Position numbers and translations under genes: made by a program
The notes under the pieces: model-generated
Seen by the model: only the letters and a program-made list of their open reading frames with translations
The model's database searches: none
Told to the model about the DNA's origin: nothing
Shown here: in pieces, positions 19,050 to 28,084 of the stretch
Layout of the letters: the number at the start of each line of letters is the position of its first letter
Position numbering within the stretch: the stretch's first letter is position 1
Source of the DNA: Stigmatella erecta
Lineage (GTDB): Bacteria; Myxococcota; Myxococcia; Myxococcales; Myxococcaceae
Assembly (NCBI RefSeq): GCF_900111745.1
Contig: NZ_FOIJ01000002.1
Location: 744,001-808,000, forward strand
Direction: 5' to 3'
DNA: 64,000 nucleotides

Positions 19050-20279
19050 ATGAACGCCATCGAGGAGACCAACCACTACTTCCGCAAGGCCGCGCGCATC
19101 ATGGACGTGGGCACGCCCATCGAGACGGTGCTCGCCACGCCGCTGCGCGAGGTGAAGGTGCAGGTCTCCATCGAGATGGACTCCGGGGAGATCCGCACCT
19201 TCATCGGCTACCGCATCCAGCACGACAACAGCCGGGGGCCCATGAAGGGCGGCCTGCGCTACCACCCGCTGCTGGACGCGGCCGAGTGCGCCTCCATGGC
19301 CTCGCTGATGACGTGGAAGACGGCGGTGGCCAACCTGCCCTACGGCGGCGCCAAGGGCGGGATTACGTGCGACCCGTCCCAGCTCAGCCTCAAGGAGCTG
19401 GAGCGCCTGACGCGCAAGTACGTGGACCAGGTGCAGGACGTCATCGGCCCCAGCCGGGACATCCCCGCCCCGGACGTCAACACCAACCCCCAGGTGATGG
19501 CGTGGATCATGGACCAGTACTCGCGCTACCACGGCCACTCGCCGGCGGTGGTGACGGGCAAGCCGCTGGAGCTCTACGGCTCCAAGGGCCGCGAGGCCGC
19601 CACGGGCCGGGGGCTGCTCTACATCTGCCGGGAAATCCTCCGGGACGTGAACCTTCCGATGAAGGGCACGCGCGTCGCCATCCAGGGCTTCGGCAACGTG
19701 GGCAGCCACGTGGCCCGGCTGCTCTGGGAGGACGGGGCGGTGGTGGTGGCCGTCTCGGACATGCTGGGCGGGGTGCGCAACCCGCAGGGGCTGGACATCG
19801 CCAGCCTCTTCGAGCACGTGCAGCGCACCGGCACCGTGACGGGCTACGGCGGCGGCCAGCCGTGCTCCCACGAGGAGGTGCTCGCGGCGGACTGCGAGGT
19901 GCTCATCCCCGCGGCGCTCGGCCATGCGCTCACCCGGGAGAACGCCAACACCGTGCGCGCGCGCCTCATCGTCGAGGGCGCCAACGGGCCCACCTCGCCC
20001 GAGGCCGACGAGCTGCTGGAGAAGCGGGGCGTCCTGCTGGTGCCGGACATCCTGGCCAACACGGGCGGCGTCACCGTCAGCTACTTCGAGTGGGTGCAGA
20101 ACCTCCAGCACCTGGCCTGGGAAGAGGACCGGGTCAACGCGGAGCTGGAGCGCACGGTGAAGGAGTCCTACGAGCGCGTGACGCAGATCGCCCGCTCGCG
20201 CAAGGTGTCGCTGCGCACCGCGGCCTTCATCCTGGCCATTGGCCGGGTGGGCAAGGCCACGGTGATGCGCGGCATCTGA
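19050..20279 (+). CDS. gdhA: Glutamate dehydrogenase (Glu/Leu/Phe/Val dehydrogenase family)
   Basis: Catalyses the reversible oxidative deamination of glutamate to 2-oxoglutarate, linking amino-acid breakdown to the TCA cycle. The 409-residue length fits the hexameric class. Substrate-binding and catalytic motifs are present: GPMKGGLRYH near residue 65, PYGGAKGGI near residue 98 with the catalytic lysine, and the dinucleotide fold GFGNVGSHVARLL in the second half. A leucine/valine dehydrogenase is less likely given the length and the GLRYHP motif. The next gene, in the same direction, is threonine ammonia-lyase; both feed amino acids into central carbon metabolism, which suits an organism living on prey protein. 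Confidence 0.9.
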   Translation: MNAIEETNHYFRKAARIMDVGTPIETVLATPLREVKVQVSIEMDSGEIRTFIGYRIQHDNSRGPMKGGLRYHPLLDAAECASMASLMTWKTAVANLPYGGAKGGITCDPSQLSLKELERLTRKYVDQVQDVIGPSRDIPAPDVNTNPQVMAWIMDQYSRYHGHSPAVVTGKPLELYGSKGREAATGRGLLYICREILRDVNLPMKGTRVAIQGFGNVGSHVARLLWEDGAVVVAVSDMLGGVRNPQGLDIASLFEHVQRTGTVTGYGGGQPCSHEEVLAADCEVLIPAALGHALTRENANTVRARLIVEGANGPTSPEADELLEKRGVLLVPDILANTGGVTVSYFEWVQNLQHLAWEEDRVNAELERTVKESYERVTQIARSRKVSLRTAAFILAIGRVGKATVMRGI

Positions 20280-20374
20280 GCCCTGGCCTGTAGGCAACAC
20301 ACGGACACCCGGGGGCGCTCCCCTGCCGCACCACCCCTTTCGCGGGGGCCGTGCTTCCGGTATGGGGCCGCGCC

Positions 20375-21592
20375 ATGGTGACCCTCCAGGACATTCTCGC
20401 GGCGCGGGAGCGCATCCGCGGCGCGATCCGGCCCTCGCCCTGCCCCGCTTCGGATTACTTCACGGAGCGCACCCGGTGCTCGGCCGTCGCGTTCAAGATG
20501 GAGAACCTGCAGCGCACCGGCGCCTTCAAGGAGCGCGGGGCGCTCAACAAGCTGCTGACGCTCACGCCCGAGGAGAAGGCGCGCGGCGTCGTCGCGGCCT
20601 CCGCAGGAAACCACGCCCAGGGGCTCGCCTACCACGCGCGCCGGCTGGGCGTGAAGGCCACCATCGTCATGCCGGAGCGCACCCCGCTCATCAAGGTGTC
20701 CCGCACCCGGGATGACTACGAGGCGCGCGTGGTGCTCAAGGGCGCCAACTTCGACGAGGCCCACGCCGAGGCGCTCCGCATCCAGGCGCAGGAGAACCTC
20801 GTCTTCGTCCACCCGTTCAATGATCCCCACGTCATCGCGGGCCAGGGCACCATCGGGCTGGAGCTGCTGGAGCAGGTGCCCTTCGTGGACCTGGTGCTGG
20901 TGCCCATCGGCGGCGGCGGGCTCATCTCCGGCGTCGCCTGTGCCCTCAAGGAGACCAACCCCCGCATCCAGGTGATCGGCGTGCAGGCCGCCTCCATCGC
21001 CAGCATGAAGTCCTCGCTGGAGGCAGGCCAGGTGACGGAGCTGGCCCCGGGAGCCACCATCGCGGAGGGCATCGCCGTGCGCAAGCCGGGCGACCTCACC
21101 TTCCCCATGGTGCGCAAGTACGTGGACGAAATCGTCACCGTGGACGAGGAGGAGATCGCCAACGCCATCCTCCTGCTGCTGGAGCAGGAGAAGAGCGTGG
21201 TGGAGGGCGCCGGCGCGGTGGGGCTGGCCGCCCTGGTCAATGGCCACGTGCCCCGGGCGGTGGGGCGCAACGCCGTCGTGCTGCTGTGCGGCGGCAACAT
21301 CGACATGAACGTCATCAGCCGCATCATCGAGCGGGGCCTGGTGAAGGCCGGGCGCCTCGTGCGGCTGGAGGTGAGCATGCCGGACCGGCCCGGCATGCTG
21401 GCCCGGCTCACCGCGCAGGTGGCCGAGCAGCGGGCCAACGTGGTGGAGATCCACCACAACCGGGCCTTCTCCAAGACGGGCCTGGGCGAGGCCATGGTGG
21501 GCCTGACGCTGGAGACCACCGGCCGTGCCCACATCCAGGAGCTGATCGCGGCGCTGGCCCGGCAGGGCTGGCAGGCCACCGAGGAGACCTGA
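20375..21592 (+). CDS. ilvA: Threonine ammonia-lyase with C-terminal ACT domain
   Basis: PLP enzyme that converts threonine to 2-oxobutyrate and ammonia; 405 residues. The PLP lysine is Lys52 in RTGAFKERGA. A Ser/Asn-rich cofactor-binding segment (SAGNHAQG) and the glycine loop GGGGLISG are in place. The last ~75 residues form an ACT-type regulatory domain (RLEVSMPDRPGMLARL). This arrangement (about 400 residues, one short ACT) matches the biodegradative-like or single-ACT class rather than the long biosynthetic IlvA, so tdcB would be an equally fair name. The ATG at 20375 is preferred; an in-frame ATG at 20351 adds eight residues without support. A hairpin follows the gene. Confidence 0.88.
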   Translation: MVTLQDILAARERIRGAIRPSPCPASDYFTERTRCSAVAFKMENLQRTGAFKERGALNKLLTLTPEEKARGVVAASAGNHAQGLAYHARRLGVKATIVMPERTPLIKVSRTRDDYEARVVLKGANFDEAHAEALRIQAQENLVFVHPFNDPHVIAGQGTIGLELLEQVPFVDLVLVPIGGGGLISGVACALKETNPRIQVIGVQAASIASMKSSLEAGQVTELAPGATIAEGIAVRKPGDLTFPMVRKYVDEIVTVDEEEIANAILLLLEQEKSVVEGAGAVGLAALVNGHVPRAVGRNAVVLLCGGNIDMNVISRIIERGLVKAGRLVRLEVSMPDRPGMLARLTAQVAEQRANVVEIHHNRAFSKTGLGEAMVGLTLETTGRAHIQELIAALARQGWQATEET

Positions 21593-21597
21593 CGGCC

Positions 21598-21621
21598 AGG
21601 CGGCCTCCCAAGGGGCCGCCT
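21598..21621 (+). terminator. Terminator-like hairpin after threonine ammonia-lyase
   Basis: AGGCGGCC / GGCCGCCT, a perfect 8-bp stem around an 8-nt loop, 5 nt after the stop codon, with a weakly T-rich tail further on. Confidence 0.55.
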
Positions 21622-21670
21622 CCCCAGGGGTCTTCAATGTTCCGCCGGGGCTCGGCCATACTCCGGGGCC

Positions 21671-23035
21671 ATGAGTCCACACCTCCTTGCCCTCGTTCTT
21701 GCCGCCTCGCCCCCGCTCGAGCGGGCGCAGCAGTTGGCCCAGCAGAAAGCCTGGGAGGAGCTCTACCTCGCCTACGCCACCGCCTCGCCCCAGGACTACC
21801 CGGAGGCCCAGCGCAAGGCGATCGCCAAGCCCCTGCTGAAGGGGTGCGAGGCCCTGCTGGCCGGGGACGCGGTGATGGCGTACTCGCTGGGCGAGCGCGC
21901 CGTGGCCTTCGAGGAGACGGCCCCGGGCTTGAAGTGCCTGGTCCGCGCGGCGCTCGGCTCGGATCAACGCGGCACCGCCGAGGAGGCCCTGCGCAAGGGG
22001 CTGGAGCGCTTCCCCAAGGAGGGCACCTTCGGCCTCGAGCTGGGCAAGCTGCTGCTGGAGGACAAGGACGGGCCCGGCGCCGTGGCGGCCCTCACCCGGG
22101 TGCCCCCCGGCGCCCCGCAGGCGGGGGCGGCCCGGCAGCTGCTCCAGAAGGCCCGGGGCCTGGCCTCCGAGGCAAGCCAGGCCCGCTCCCAGGCCGAGGC
22201 CATCGAGCGGCAGATGAATGGGGAGGCCCCCGGGGGTGGAGGGACGCTCCAGCACGCGGTGGCCACGGGGACCGGCACCACCCAGTCCACCGGCTATGGC
22301 TCCAGCCTGGGCGCCGACGGCATGCGCACCCGCGTCAACCGGCGCTTCGTGGTGAAGTACTTCAACAACAACCGGGACTTCGGCCAGCGCGCCGACTACG
22401 AGGGCCGCATCGTCGCCGCGCTCGACGAGGCCTACGAGCACACCCGCACGATGCTCGGCGAGGCGCGCGAGTCCCCCGTGGACGTCGTCCTCTACACGCG
22501 CGAGGAGTTCCGCACCCACCGCGGGGAGGCCTTGGCGAAGGTGGCCGCCGGGCTCTACTCGGATCAGGCCATCCGCATCAACGATGCGGCCGAGCTGACC
22601 CAGCGCACCAAGGCCACCCTCGTGCACGAGTACGTCCACGCCGCGCTCGATGAGATCTGCGGCGGCGGGCACCAGCTGCCCACCTGGCTCAACGAAGGGC
22701 TGGCCGAGTACGTGGAGTGGCGCTACCTCGGCGCCGAGGGCCCCCCCCGGGACATCGCCGACATGCTCCAGGCCGCGGCCCGGGGAAACAAGATGCCCAA
22801 GCTGGCCAAGCTTTCCCGGAACATGCTGGTCAGCCAGGCCAACCCCGCCCTGGCCTATGCCACCTCCGCCACGGCCGTCCGGGAGCTGATCAACCGGGGG
22901 GGGGCGTCCAAGCTGATGGCCCTCGTCCGGGACGTGGGGCAAGGCACCCTGTTTGATCAGGCCCTCCAGACCCACTACGGGCTGGACGTGGCACGGCTGG
23001 ACGAGGACGTCCAGTTCGCCGCCTCGCGCAGGTAG
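21671..23035 (+). CDS. Secreted gluzincin-type metallopeptidase (peptidase MA-like) with TPR-like region
   Basis: A 454-residue protein with a short N-terminal hydrophobic signal (SPHLLALVLAAS). The first half is helical and TPR-like (AQQLAQQKAWEELYLAY, LGLEL-type repeats, about 20-190). The C-terminal half holds a zinc-peptidase signature HEYVH at 319-323, with the downstream glutamate in WLNEGLAEYVEW. That is the arrangement of the peptidase MA / gluzincin clan. It should act outside the cytoplasm. The natural substrate is unknown. It is transcribed alone; about 135 bp separate it from the next gene. Confidence 0.82.
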   Translation: MSPHLLALVLAASPPLERAQQLAQQKAWEELYLAYATASPQDYPEAQRKAIAKPLLKGCEALLAGDAVMAYSLGERAVAFEETAPGLKCLVRAALGSDQRGTAEEALRKGLERFPKEGTFGLELGKLLLEDKDGPGAVAALTRVPPGAPQAGAARQLLQKARGLASEASQARSQAEAIERQMNGEAPGGGGTLQHAVATGTGTTQSTGYGSSLGADGMRTRVNRRFVVKYFNNNRDFGQRADYEGRIVAALDEAYEHTRTMLGEARESPVDVVLYTREEFRTHRGEALAKVAAGLYSDQAIRINDAAELTQRTKATLVHEYVHAALDEICGGGHQLPTWLNEGLAEYVEWRYLGAEGPPRDIADMLQAAARGNKMPKLAKLSRNMLVSQANPALAYATSATAVRELINRGGASKLMALVRDVGQGTLFDQALQTHYGLDVARLDEDVQFAASRR

Positions 23036-23061
23036 GGGGCAAACGAGCCATTCTGATACGT

Positions 23062-23090
23062 TTACCCGTAGGCAGGACTCTCCTACACTC
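23062..23090 (+). promoter_or_regulatory. Candidate promoter of the repeat-rich protein gene
   Basis: TTTACC at 23062-23067, a 17-bp spacer and TACACT at 23085-23090 (4 of 6 matches each). The start codon lies 80 nt downstream. Confidence 0.4.
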
Positions 23091-23169
23091 ACGCCTTCAA
23101 ATTTGCGCTTCAGGCGTTCTGGCGGGAACCTCCACCCCGTCTACGCCCTACCCGTAGCAAGGTGGACGG

Positions 23170-26100
23170 ATGTCCGACACGCGCGCGGCGATGAGAGAGT
23201 TCCGCTTCCTCGATGAGAAGCGGAAGACGGGGAGTCTGTCTCCCCCCGAGGAGGCCCGTTGGAACGAGCTGCGAGGACACCTCGGTGTCCAAGACGCGCC
23301 GGTCCAGGAGCCGCCTGCGGCCGAGGCCTATCCGCAGCAGCCCCAGGGCTACTACGGCCAGGATGGCCAGTGGTACGCCTACCCCGAGGGCTACCCGCCC
23401 CCGGCCTACCCGCCCCAACCCCCGTACCCGGGCTATCCGCCTCAGCCCCAGGGCTACTACGGCCAGGATGGCCAGTGGTACGCCTACCCGGCCCCGTATC
23501 CGCAGCAGCCCCAGGGCTACTACGGCCAGGATGGCCAGTGGTACGCCTACCCGGCCCCGTATCCGCAGCAGGCCTATGATCCGAATCAGGCCTACGCCCA
23601 GGGCTATGATCCGAACCAGGCCTATGCCGGGTACCCTCCGCAGCAGGGCTACGATCCGAACCAGGCCTACGATCCGAACCAGGGCTATGCCGGGTACCCT
23701 CCGCAGCAGGGGTATGATCCGAACCAGGGCTATGCCGGGTACCCTCCGCAGCAGGGGTATGATCCGAATCAGGCCTATGATCCGAACCAGGGCTACGAGG
23801 CTCAGCCTCAGGCCTGGCCCGCGGAGCCGAGCCAGACCTACGCGGGCTATCCCCCGCCCGAAGCGGATCCGAACGCGGCTGCCGATGTCCCGGAAGCAGA
23901 AGCGGTCGAGGCCACGCCCGAGTCTTCCTGGCAGGAGCCCTCGGCCTCGCCCGAGAGCATTCAGCTGGGCTCGGAGGACGTCGACATCCCGTCCCTGAGC
24001 GGCCCTGCGCCCTGGGCCACGGAGGCCCAGCCCCAGGAGCCCCAGGCCGCGGCCGCCGAGGAGTTCTCGGAGGCGAGCGCCAGTGAAGTGACCTCCGCGG
24101 ACGACCTCATGGAGGTCTCCGACGCCGACGTCACCGACGTGGAGAGCGTGCCGGAGGAGTCCTCCTTCGAGGAAGCCGCCCCTGCCGCCGAGGTGCCCGC
24201 CGCTTCGTTCGAGGCGGCTCCCGAGCTGTCCGCCGAGCCGCTGGAGTCCTCGGAGGCCATCGAGCTGCAAGGGGACGATGTCGACCTGATCGACGCGGAC
24301 TCCGAGGCCGTGACCGAGGCGGTCCCGGAGCAGCCTGCCTCCGAGAGCCTCCTGGAGGAGTCCTTCGAGGGGATCTCCGAGGACACCCAGGCCCAGCCCG
24401 AACCGGCCGCGCCCATGGAAGAGCTGGCGCTGGACAGCACGGACATGGTGGCGGCCACGGCGCCGGTGGAAGCCTCGTCCATGGAGGAACTGTCCCTGTC
24501 CGCCGAGGACATGGCCTCCGAGGAGCCCCCGGTTTCCACCGAGGCCCCCGCGCCAGATGCCTTCCAGCCCGAGCTGGAGATGAGCCCCGCCCTGGAGAGC
24601 GTGGACGGCGGGCCGGCGCTGGACGCCTTCCCCGCCGAGGCCGCCAGCCCGGAGCTGCCGGTGGACGCCGGCCTCACGGAGGCCGAGGCCCCCACGTTCG
24701 ATGTCTCCGACCTGGAGATGTCTCCCACGGGCGAGGCGGAAGCCGCACCTCAGGCCCTGTCCGCCGAGCCCGAACCGGAGCCCATCGCCGCGGAGCCCAC
24801 CCTGGAGGTGGCGGACCTGAGCGCCGAGCTGGAGCCCGCGCCGGAGGCCTCTCCTTTCCCCGCCCGCGAGACACCTCCTTCGCTCCAGCTTCGCCAGGTT
24901 CAGGTCGCTCCCGACCTTCAGGCGGATACCATCGAGCTCGAAGAGGACTTCAGCGCCTCGGCTCCCGCCTCGGCCCCGGAAGTGCCCTGGAACGCGGACT
25001 CGCCGGAAGCGTCCGAGGCCCCGCAGTTCCAGGCCCCCCCCTTGCCCGCCGAGGAGATCGACCTCGACGGCAATCCGGAAGAGGCCGTTCCCCTCGCCAC
25101 CCACGCGGACTTCGCGCAGGAATCGGCCCCCCAGACTTCCTGGGAGTCGGACCGGGCCGTGGCCCTTCCCGACACGTCCGCTCAGGACGGTGTCATGGAG
25201 CTGGCGGATCCGTCCGCGGACCTTCAGCCCATCGCCCCTGAAGGAAGCGATGGCTGGAGCGCCGAGCCCACTCCAGCGGACTCCGCCCTGGAGCTTCAGC
25301 CCCTGGCCCCCGAGGCGAGCGATGGCTGGAGCGCCGAGCCCACCCCGGCGGAGCCTTCCGCGGAGCCTCAGCCCCAAGCCCTCGAGGTGAGTGACGGCTG
25401 GAGCGCCGAGCCCACCCCGGCGGAGCCTTCCACGGAGCCTCAGCCCCAAGCCCTCGAGGTGAGTGACGGCTGGAGCGCCGAGCCCACCCCGGCGGAGCCT
25501 TCCGCGGAGCTTCAGCCCCTGGCCCCCGAGGCGAGCGATGGCTGGGGTGCCGAGCCCACCCCGGCGGAGCCTTCCGCGGAGCCTCAGCCCCTGGCCTCTG
25601 ATGCGAGCGATGGCTGGAGTGCCGAGCCCGCCCCCGCGCAGCCCGAGCCCGCGGCGCTCCAGCCCGAGTGGGCCTCGTCCGAGGGAGAAGCAGCTCCGGC
25701 GGAGGCCTCCGCATGGACCGAGCCCGCGCAGCCGGCCGCGTCTGACTGGGCCACCCCCACCGGACACGACTCCGCTTGGGCCAGCCCCGAGACCACCGCC
25801 ACCCACGAAGAATGGGGCAGCCCCACGCCCCCGGAAGCCGCTCCTGCCGCGATTCCCTCGGAGTGGGGAGACGCGCCTGACGCCTCCGCCACCCCCGAAG
25901 CGTCCGGCTCACCGTGGGCCGCGCCGCCTCTCGAGACGCCCGCTGAATGGGGAGCCGCTGGCGCAGCCACGGAGGCCCCGCCGTCCCAGCCGTCCGCTTG
26001 GGAGCCCCCGGCGGAGAGCGCGCCCGCCGAGTGGGGGGCCTCCGAAGAGGCACAGCCCGTCCTCGAGGCCACGCCCGCGGAACAAGATGCCCCCTGGGGT

Positions 26101-27363
26101 GCCGCACCCGAGGCCAGTCCTCAGGCCGAGTGGACGGAGCCCCCCGAGGCCCCTGCCTGGTCCGCTACCGACAGCGCGCCCGCCGCGTCCGCGTGGGACA
26201 CGGGCCCCGTGGAGCCTCCCCCGGCAGCGCCACCCGCTCCCTCGACGGACGATGAGTGGACGGAGACCCCCTCGGCGGAGCCCTCACCCACCCTGGGATG
26301 GGCCACCGACGCCTCCGGCGCCCCGCAGCAGGCCGCGGACTGGGCGGAGCCCGAGCCCGAGTGGGCCAAGAACCCTCCCGCGCGGGATCAGTTCGGCTCC
26401 TCCTCGGAGATCAGCACCTGGGGAACGGAGCAGGAGGCCGACTACAGCTTCCAGGGTCAGTCCGCTCCGGTGAGCCCCTTCGCCGAGCCGATGGAGAACC
26501 TGGAGTCCGGTGCCTCGCGGCCGGTGCCCGAGGCGTCCGCCTTCGAGGCCGCCGCAGCGGAAGTTCCGGAGCCGGACCTCATCATCGACGATGTGCCGCC
26601 CGAGGCCCCCGCCGAGGCGGCCGAGGCCGAGCCGAGCATCGACGTCACCTTCGAGGACGCGCCGCCCCCGCCTCCTTCCGAGGAGCTGCCCGTGGTGGAG
26701 CTCGCCGACGTGGAGTTCTCGGAGGAGCCCGCGGAGGCCGCCCCGGTGGCGATGCCCCCGCCCCCGCCCGCGCCCAGCAGCATTCCGCTGCCTGCGCCGG
26801 TCCGCCCGCCCGCGCCCTCCCTGGCGGTGGCGGCCGTGCCACCGCCGCCCCCCGCCCCCGCGCGCGCCTTCGCGAGCGCCCCCATCGCGCCCCCGCCTCC
26901 GCCGAGCCTCCCGTCCATCGACATCGAGGAGGCTCCGCTCTTCGAGCCGGTGGGCAACCCGCTGGAGTTCCAGCCCGCCCAGGCCCCCTCCTGCTTCGTG
27001 GAGGGCGAGCACCGCGTCATCATCCACACCGTGGAGGGCCAGGTGAAGCGCGGCACCATCCGCGACGTGGATCTGCTCGACGAGAACATCGCCCTGGAGC
27101 AGCAGACCGGCTTCACCCCGGAGCGCATCCCCGGCAAGCGCATGAAGGCCATCTTCTTCATGCTGCCCGCGGGCGCGCGCCAGCCGCAGGCCGAAGGACA
27201 GAAGATCCGCGTCACCTTCAACGACGGCCGCCAGGTCGCGGGCTTCTCGCGCGACTTCAAGACCGACGGCCAGGGCTTCTTCCTCATCCCCGCGGACAAC
27301 CGCACCAACACCGCGCGCATCTTCGTCTACCGCTCGAGCATCCAGGCCATCGCCGAGGGGTAG
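23170..27363 (+). CDS. 1397-residue low-complexity repeat protein with a conserved C-terminal domain
   Basis: Large protein built in four parts. Residues 1-40 form a short helical head (MREFRFLDEKRKTG). Residues about 50-220 are Tyr/Gln/Gly/Pro-rich, with three copies of QGYYGQDGQWYAYP and several of YDPNQ.Y, a composition typical of prion-like or phase-separating regions. Residues about 230-1270 are acidic and Ala/Pro/Glu/Ser-rich, with six tandem 24-residue SDGW repeats (25246-25677) and many spaced W/EW motifs. Residues about 1275-1397 are an ordered C-terminal domain (HRVIIHTVEGQVKRG, VTFNDGRQVAGFSRDF, FVYRSSIQAI). That part looks like a PilZ-like or DUF6982-type beta-barrel, but I cannot name it firmly. 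No signal peptide or membrane helix is visible, so it should be cytoplasmic. It is single-gene transcribed and ends at a terminator shared with the convergent yceI-like gene. The function is unknown. Confidence 0.85.
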   Translation: MSDTRAAMREFRFLDEKRKTGSLSPPEEARWNELRGHLGVQDAPVQEPPAAEAYPQQPQGYYGQDGQWYAYPEGYPPPAYPPQPPYPGYPPQPQGYYGQDGQWYAYPAPYPQQPQGYYGQDGQWYAYPAPYPQQAYDPNQAYAQGYDPNQAYAGYPPQQGYDPNQAYDPNQGYAGYPPQQGYDPNQGYAGYPPQQGYDPNQAYDPNQGYEAQPQAWPAEPSQTYAGYPPPEADPNAAADVPEAEAVEATPESSWQEPSASPESIQLGSEDVDIPSLSGPAPWATEAQPQEPQAAAAEEFSEASASEVTSADDLMEVSDADVTDVESVPEESSFEEAAPAAEVPAASFEAAPELSAEPLESSEAIELQGDDVDLIDADSEAVTEAVPEQPASESLLEESFEGISEDTQAQPEPAAPMEELALDSTDMVAATAPVEASSMEELSLSAEDMASEEPPVSTEAPAPDAFQPELEMSPALESVDGGPALDAFPAEAASPELPVDAGLTEAEAPTFDVSDLEMSPTGEAEAAPQALSAEPEPEPIAAEPTLEVADLSAELEPAPEASPFPARETPPSLQLRQVQVAPDLQADTIELEEDFSASAPASAPEVPWNADSPEASEAPQFQAPPLPAEEIDLDGNPEEAVPLATHADFAQESAPQTSWESDRAVALPDTSAQDGVMELADPSADLQPIAPEGSDGWSAEPTPADSALELQPLAPEASDGWSAEPTPAEPSAEPQPQALEVSDGWSAEPTPAEPSTEPQPQALEVSDGWSAEPTPAEPSAELQPLAPEASDGWGAEPTPAEPSAEPQPLASDASDGWSAEPAPAQPEPAALQPEWASSEGEAAPAEASAWTEPAQPAASDWATPTGHDSAWASPETTATHEEWGSPTPPEAAPAAIPSEWGDAPDASATPEASGSPWAAPPLETPAEWGAAGAATEAPPSQPSAWEPPAESAPAEWGASEEAQPVLEATPAEQDAPWGAAPEASPQAEWTEPPEAPAWSATDSAPAASAWDTGPVEPPPAAPPAPSTDDEWTETPSAEPSPTLGWATDASGAPQQAADWAEPEPEWAKNPPARDQFGSSSEISTWGTEQEADYSFQGQSAPVSPFAEPMENLESGASRPVPEASAFEAAAAEVPEPDLIIDDVPPEAPAEAAEAEPSIDVTFEDAPPPPPSEELPVVELADVEFSEEPAEAAPVAMPPPPPAPSSIPLPAPVRPPAPSLAVAAVPPPPPAPARAFASAPIAPPPPPSLPSIDIEEAPLFEPVGNPLEFQPAQAPSCFVEGEHRVIIHTVEGQVKRGTIRDVDLLDENIALEQQTGFTPERIPGKRMKAIFFMLPAGARQPQAEGQKIRVTFNDGRQVAGFSRDFKTDGQGFFLIPADNRTNTARIFVYRSSIQAIAEG
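23341..23796 (+). repeat. In-frame Tyr/Gln-rich repeats (QGYYGQDGQWYAYP and YDPNQ units)
   Basis: Three near-identical DNA units encoding GYYGQDGQWYAYP begin at 23341, 23446 and 23509. They are followed from 23575 to 23796 by a run of YDPNQ units and YAGYPPQQ linkers. The copies are nearly identical at the DNA level, which indicates recent expansion or homogenisation. Confidence 0.85.
25246..25677 (+). repeat. Six tandem 72-bp coding repeats (SDGW units)
   Basis: Units starting at 25246, 25318, 25390, 25462, 25534 and 25606, period exactly 72 bp (24 codons). Each begins SDGW and continues with a form of SAEPTPAEPSAEPQPL. The first five are full and closely similar; the sixth diverges after AEPAPAQPEP. 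The phase keeps the reading frame. Confidence 0.92.
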
Positions 27364-27379
27364 TGCCCCGCAAAAAGAA

Positions 27380-27405
27380 GAGGGGCCTCGTCGCCGAGGC
27401 CCCTC
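27380..27405. terminator. Bidirectional terminator between convergent genes
   Basis: Perfect 11-bp stem GAGGGGCCTCG / CGAGGCCCCTC with loop TCGC. Read on the minus strand it is followed by TTCTTTTTG, so it is a classical terminator for the YceI-family gene. It lies 17 nt after the stop of the repeat protein gene and may stop both. Confidence 0.75.
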
Positions 27406-27438
27406 CGCAGGGCATTCACGCCGGAGCGTGTGCCGGGA

Positions 27439-28062
27439 CTACTTCTTGGCGGGCGCCGCGGCCGGGGCCGCGTCCTTCTTCACGAGCTGCAGGTCGAGCG
27501 TCACGTTCACGTCCTCGCTCACCGCCACGCCACCGGTCTCCAGCGCCTGGTTCCAGGTCAGGCCAAAGTCCTTGCGGTTGAGCTTCGTCGTCGCGGAGGC
27601 CCCGCGGCGCGTGCCACCCCAGGGATCCTTGATCTCGGTGGACGCGGACTCCACGTCCAGGGTGACCGGCTTCGTCACGCCGTGGAGCGTCAGGTCGCCC
27701 ATCACCTTGAACTTCTCCTTGCCGTTGGCCTTCACGCTCGTCGACTTGAAGGTCATGGCCGGGTACTTCTCGACGTCGAAGAAATCCGGGCTCTTCAGGT
27801 GCGCGTCGCGCTTGGCCTGGTTGGTGTTGATGGTGGTGGTGTCGACGCTCGCGGTGATGGACGTCTTGGAGGGATCCTTGTCGTCCAAGTTCACCGTGCC
27901 GGTGACGTTGCCGAACTCGCCCGTCACGTTGGTGATCATCATGTGCTTCACGGTGAACTTGGCGGACGAGTGCGCGGGATCAATCTCCCACGTGGACGCG
28001 GCGGCGATGGAGGGCACGGCGAAGACGGCGGCGGCGATGGCGGACTTCAGCAGCATGTTCAT
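27439..28062 (-). CDS. YceI-family periplasmic lipid-binding protein
   Basis: Secreted beta-barrel protein of the YceI family (207 residues), lipocalin-like, thought to bind isoprenoid or amide lipids. A signal peptide is clear at the start (LLKSAIAAAVFAVPSIAAAS). The mature protein opens with WEIDPAHSSAKFTVKHM, the canonical YceI start. The pattern DAHLKSPDFFDVEKYP then GDLTLHGVTKPV is also typical. ATG 28062 gives the signal peptide; the longer open frame upstream runs into the next gene region. It ends in an Ala/Pro/Lys-rich tail. The gene lies just downstream of the dioxygenase gene in the same direction (22-nt gap) and may be co-transcribed with it. Confidence 0.93.
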   Translation of the reverse strand: MNMLLKSAIAAAVFAVPSIAAASTWEIDPAHSSAKFTVKHMMITNVTGEFGNVTGTVNLDDKDPSKTSITASVDTTTINTNQAKRDAHLKSPDFFDVEKYPAMTFKSTSVKANGKEKFKVMGDLTLHGVTKPVTLDVESASTEIKDPWGGTRRGASATTKLNRKDFGLTWNQALETGGVAVSEDVNVTLDLQLVKKDAAPAAAPAKK

Positions 28063-28084
28063 GGATGTTCTCCCGTGATGCGGT

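Noticed and set aside
20168-23092. Long minus-strand frame opposite the threonine ammonia-lyase and peptidase genes
   Set aside because: Shadow of the plus-strand genes, which carry clear catalytic motifs; the minus product has none.
25246-25677. Regular 72-bp direct repeats that could suggest a CRISPR array
   Set aside because: The units are contiguous with no spacers, in frame, and lie inside a coding sequence.
23110-25806. Long open frame on the minus strand opposite the repeat protein gene
   Set aside because: A consequence of GC-rich codons. The product is Arg/Gly/Leu-rich repetitive sequence, and the plus-strand product has a better start and an ordered C-terminal domain.
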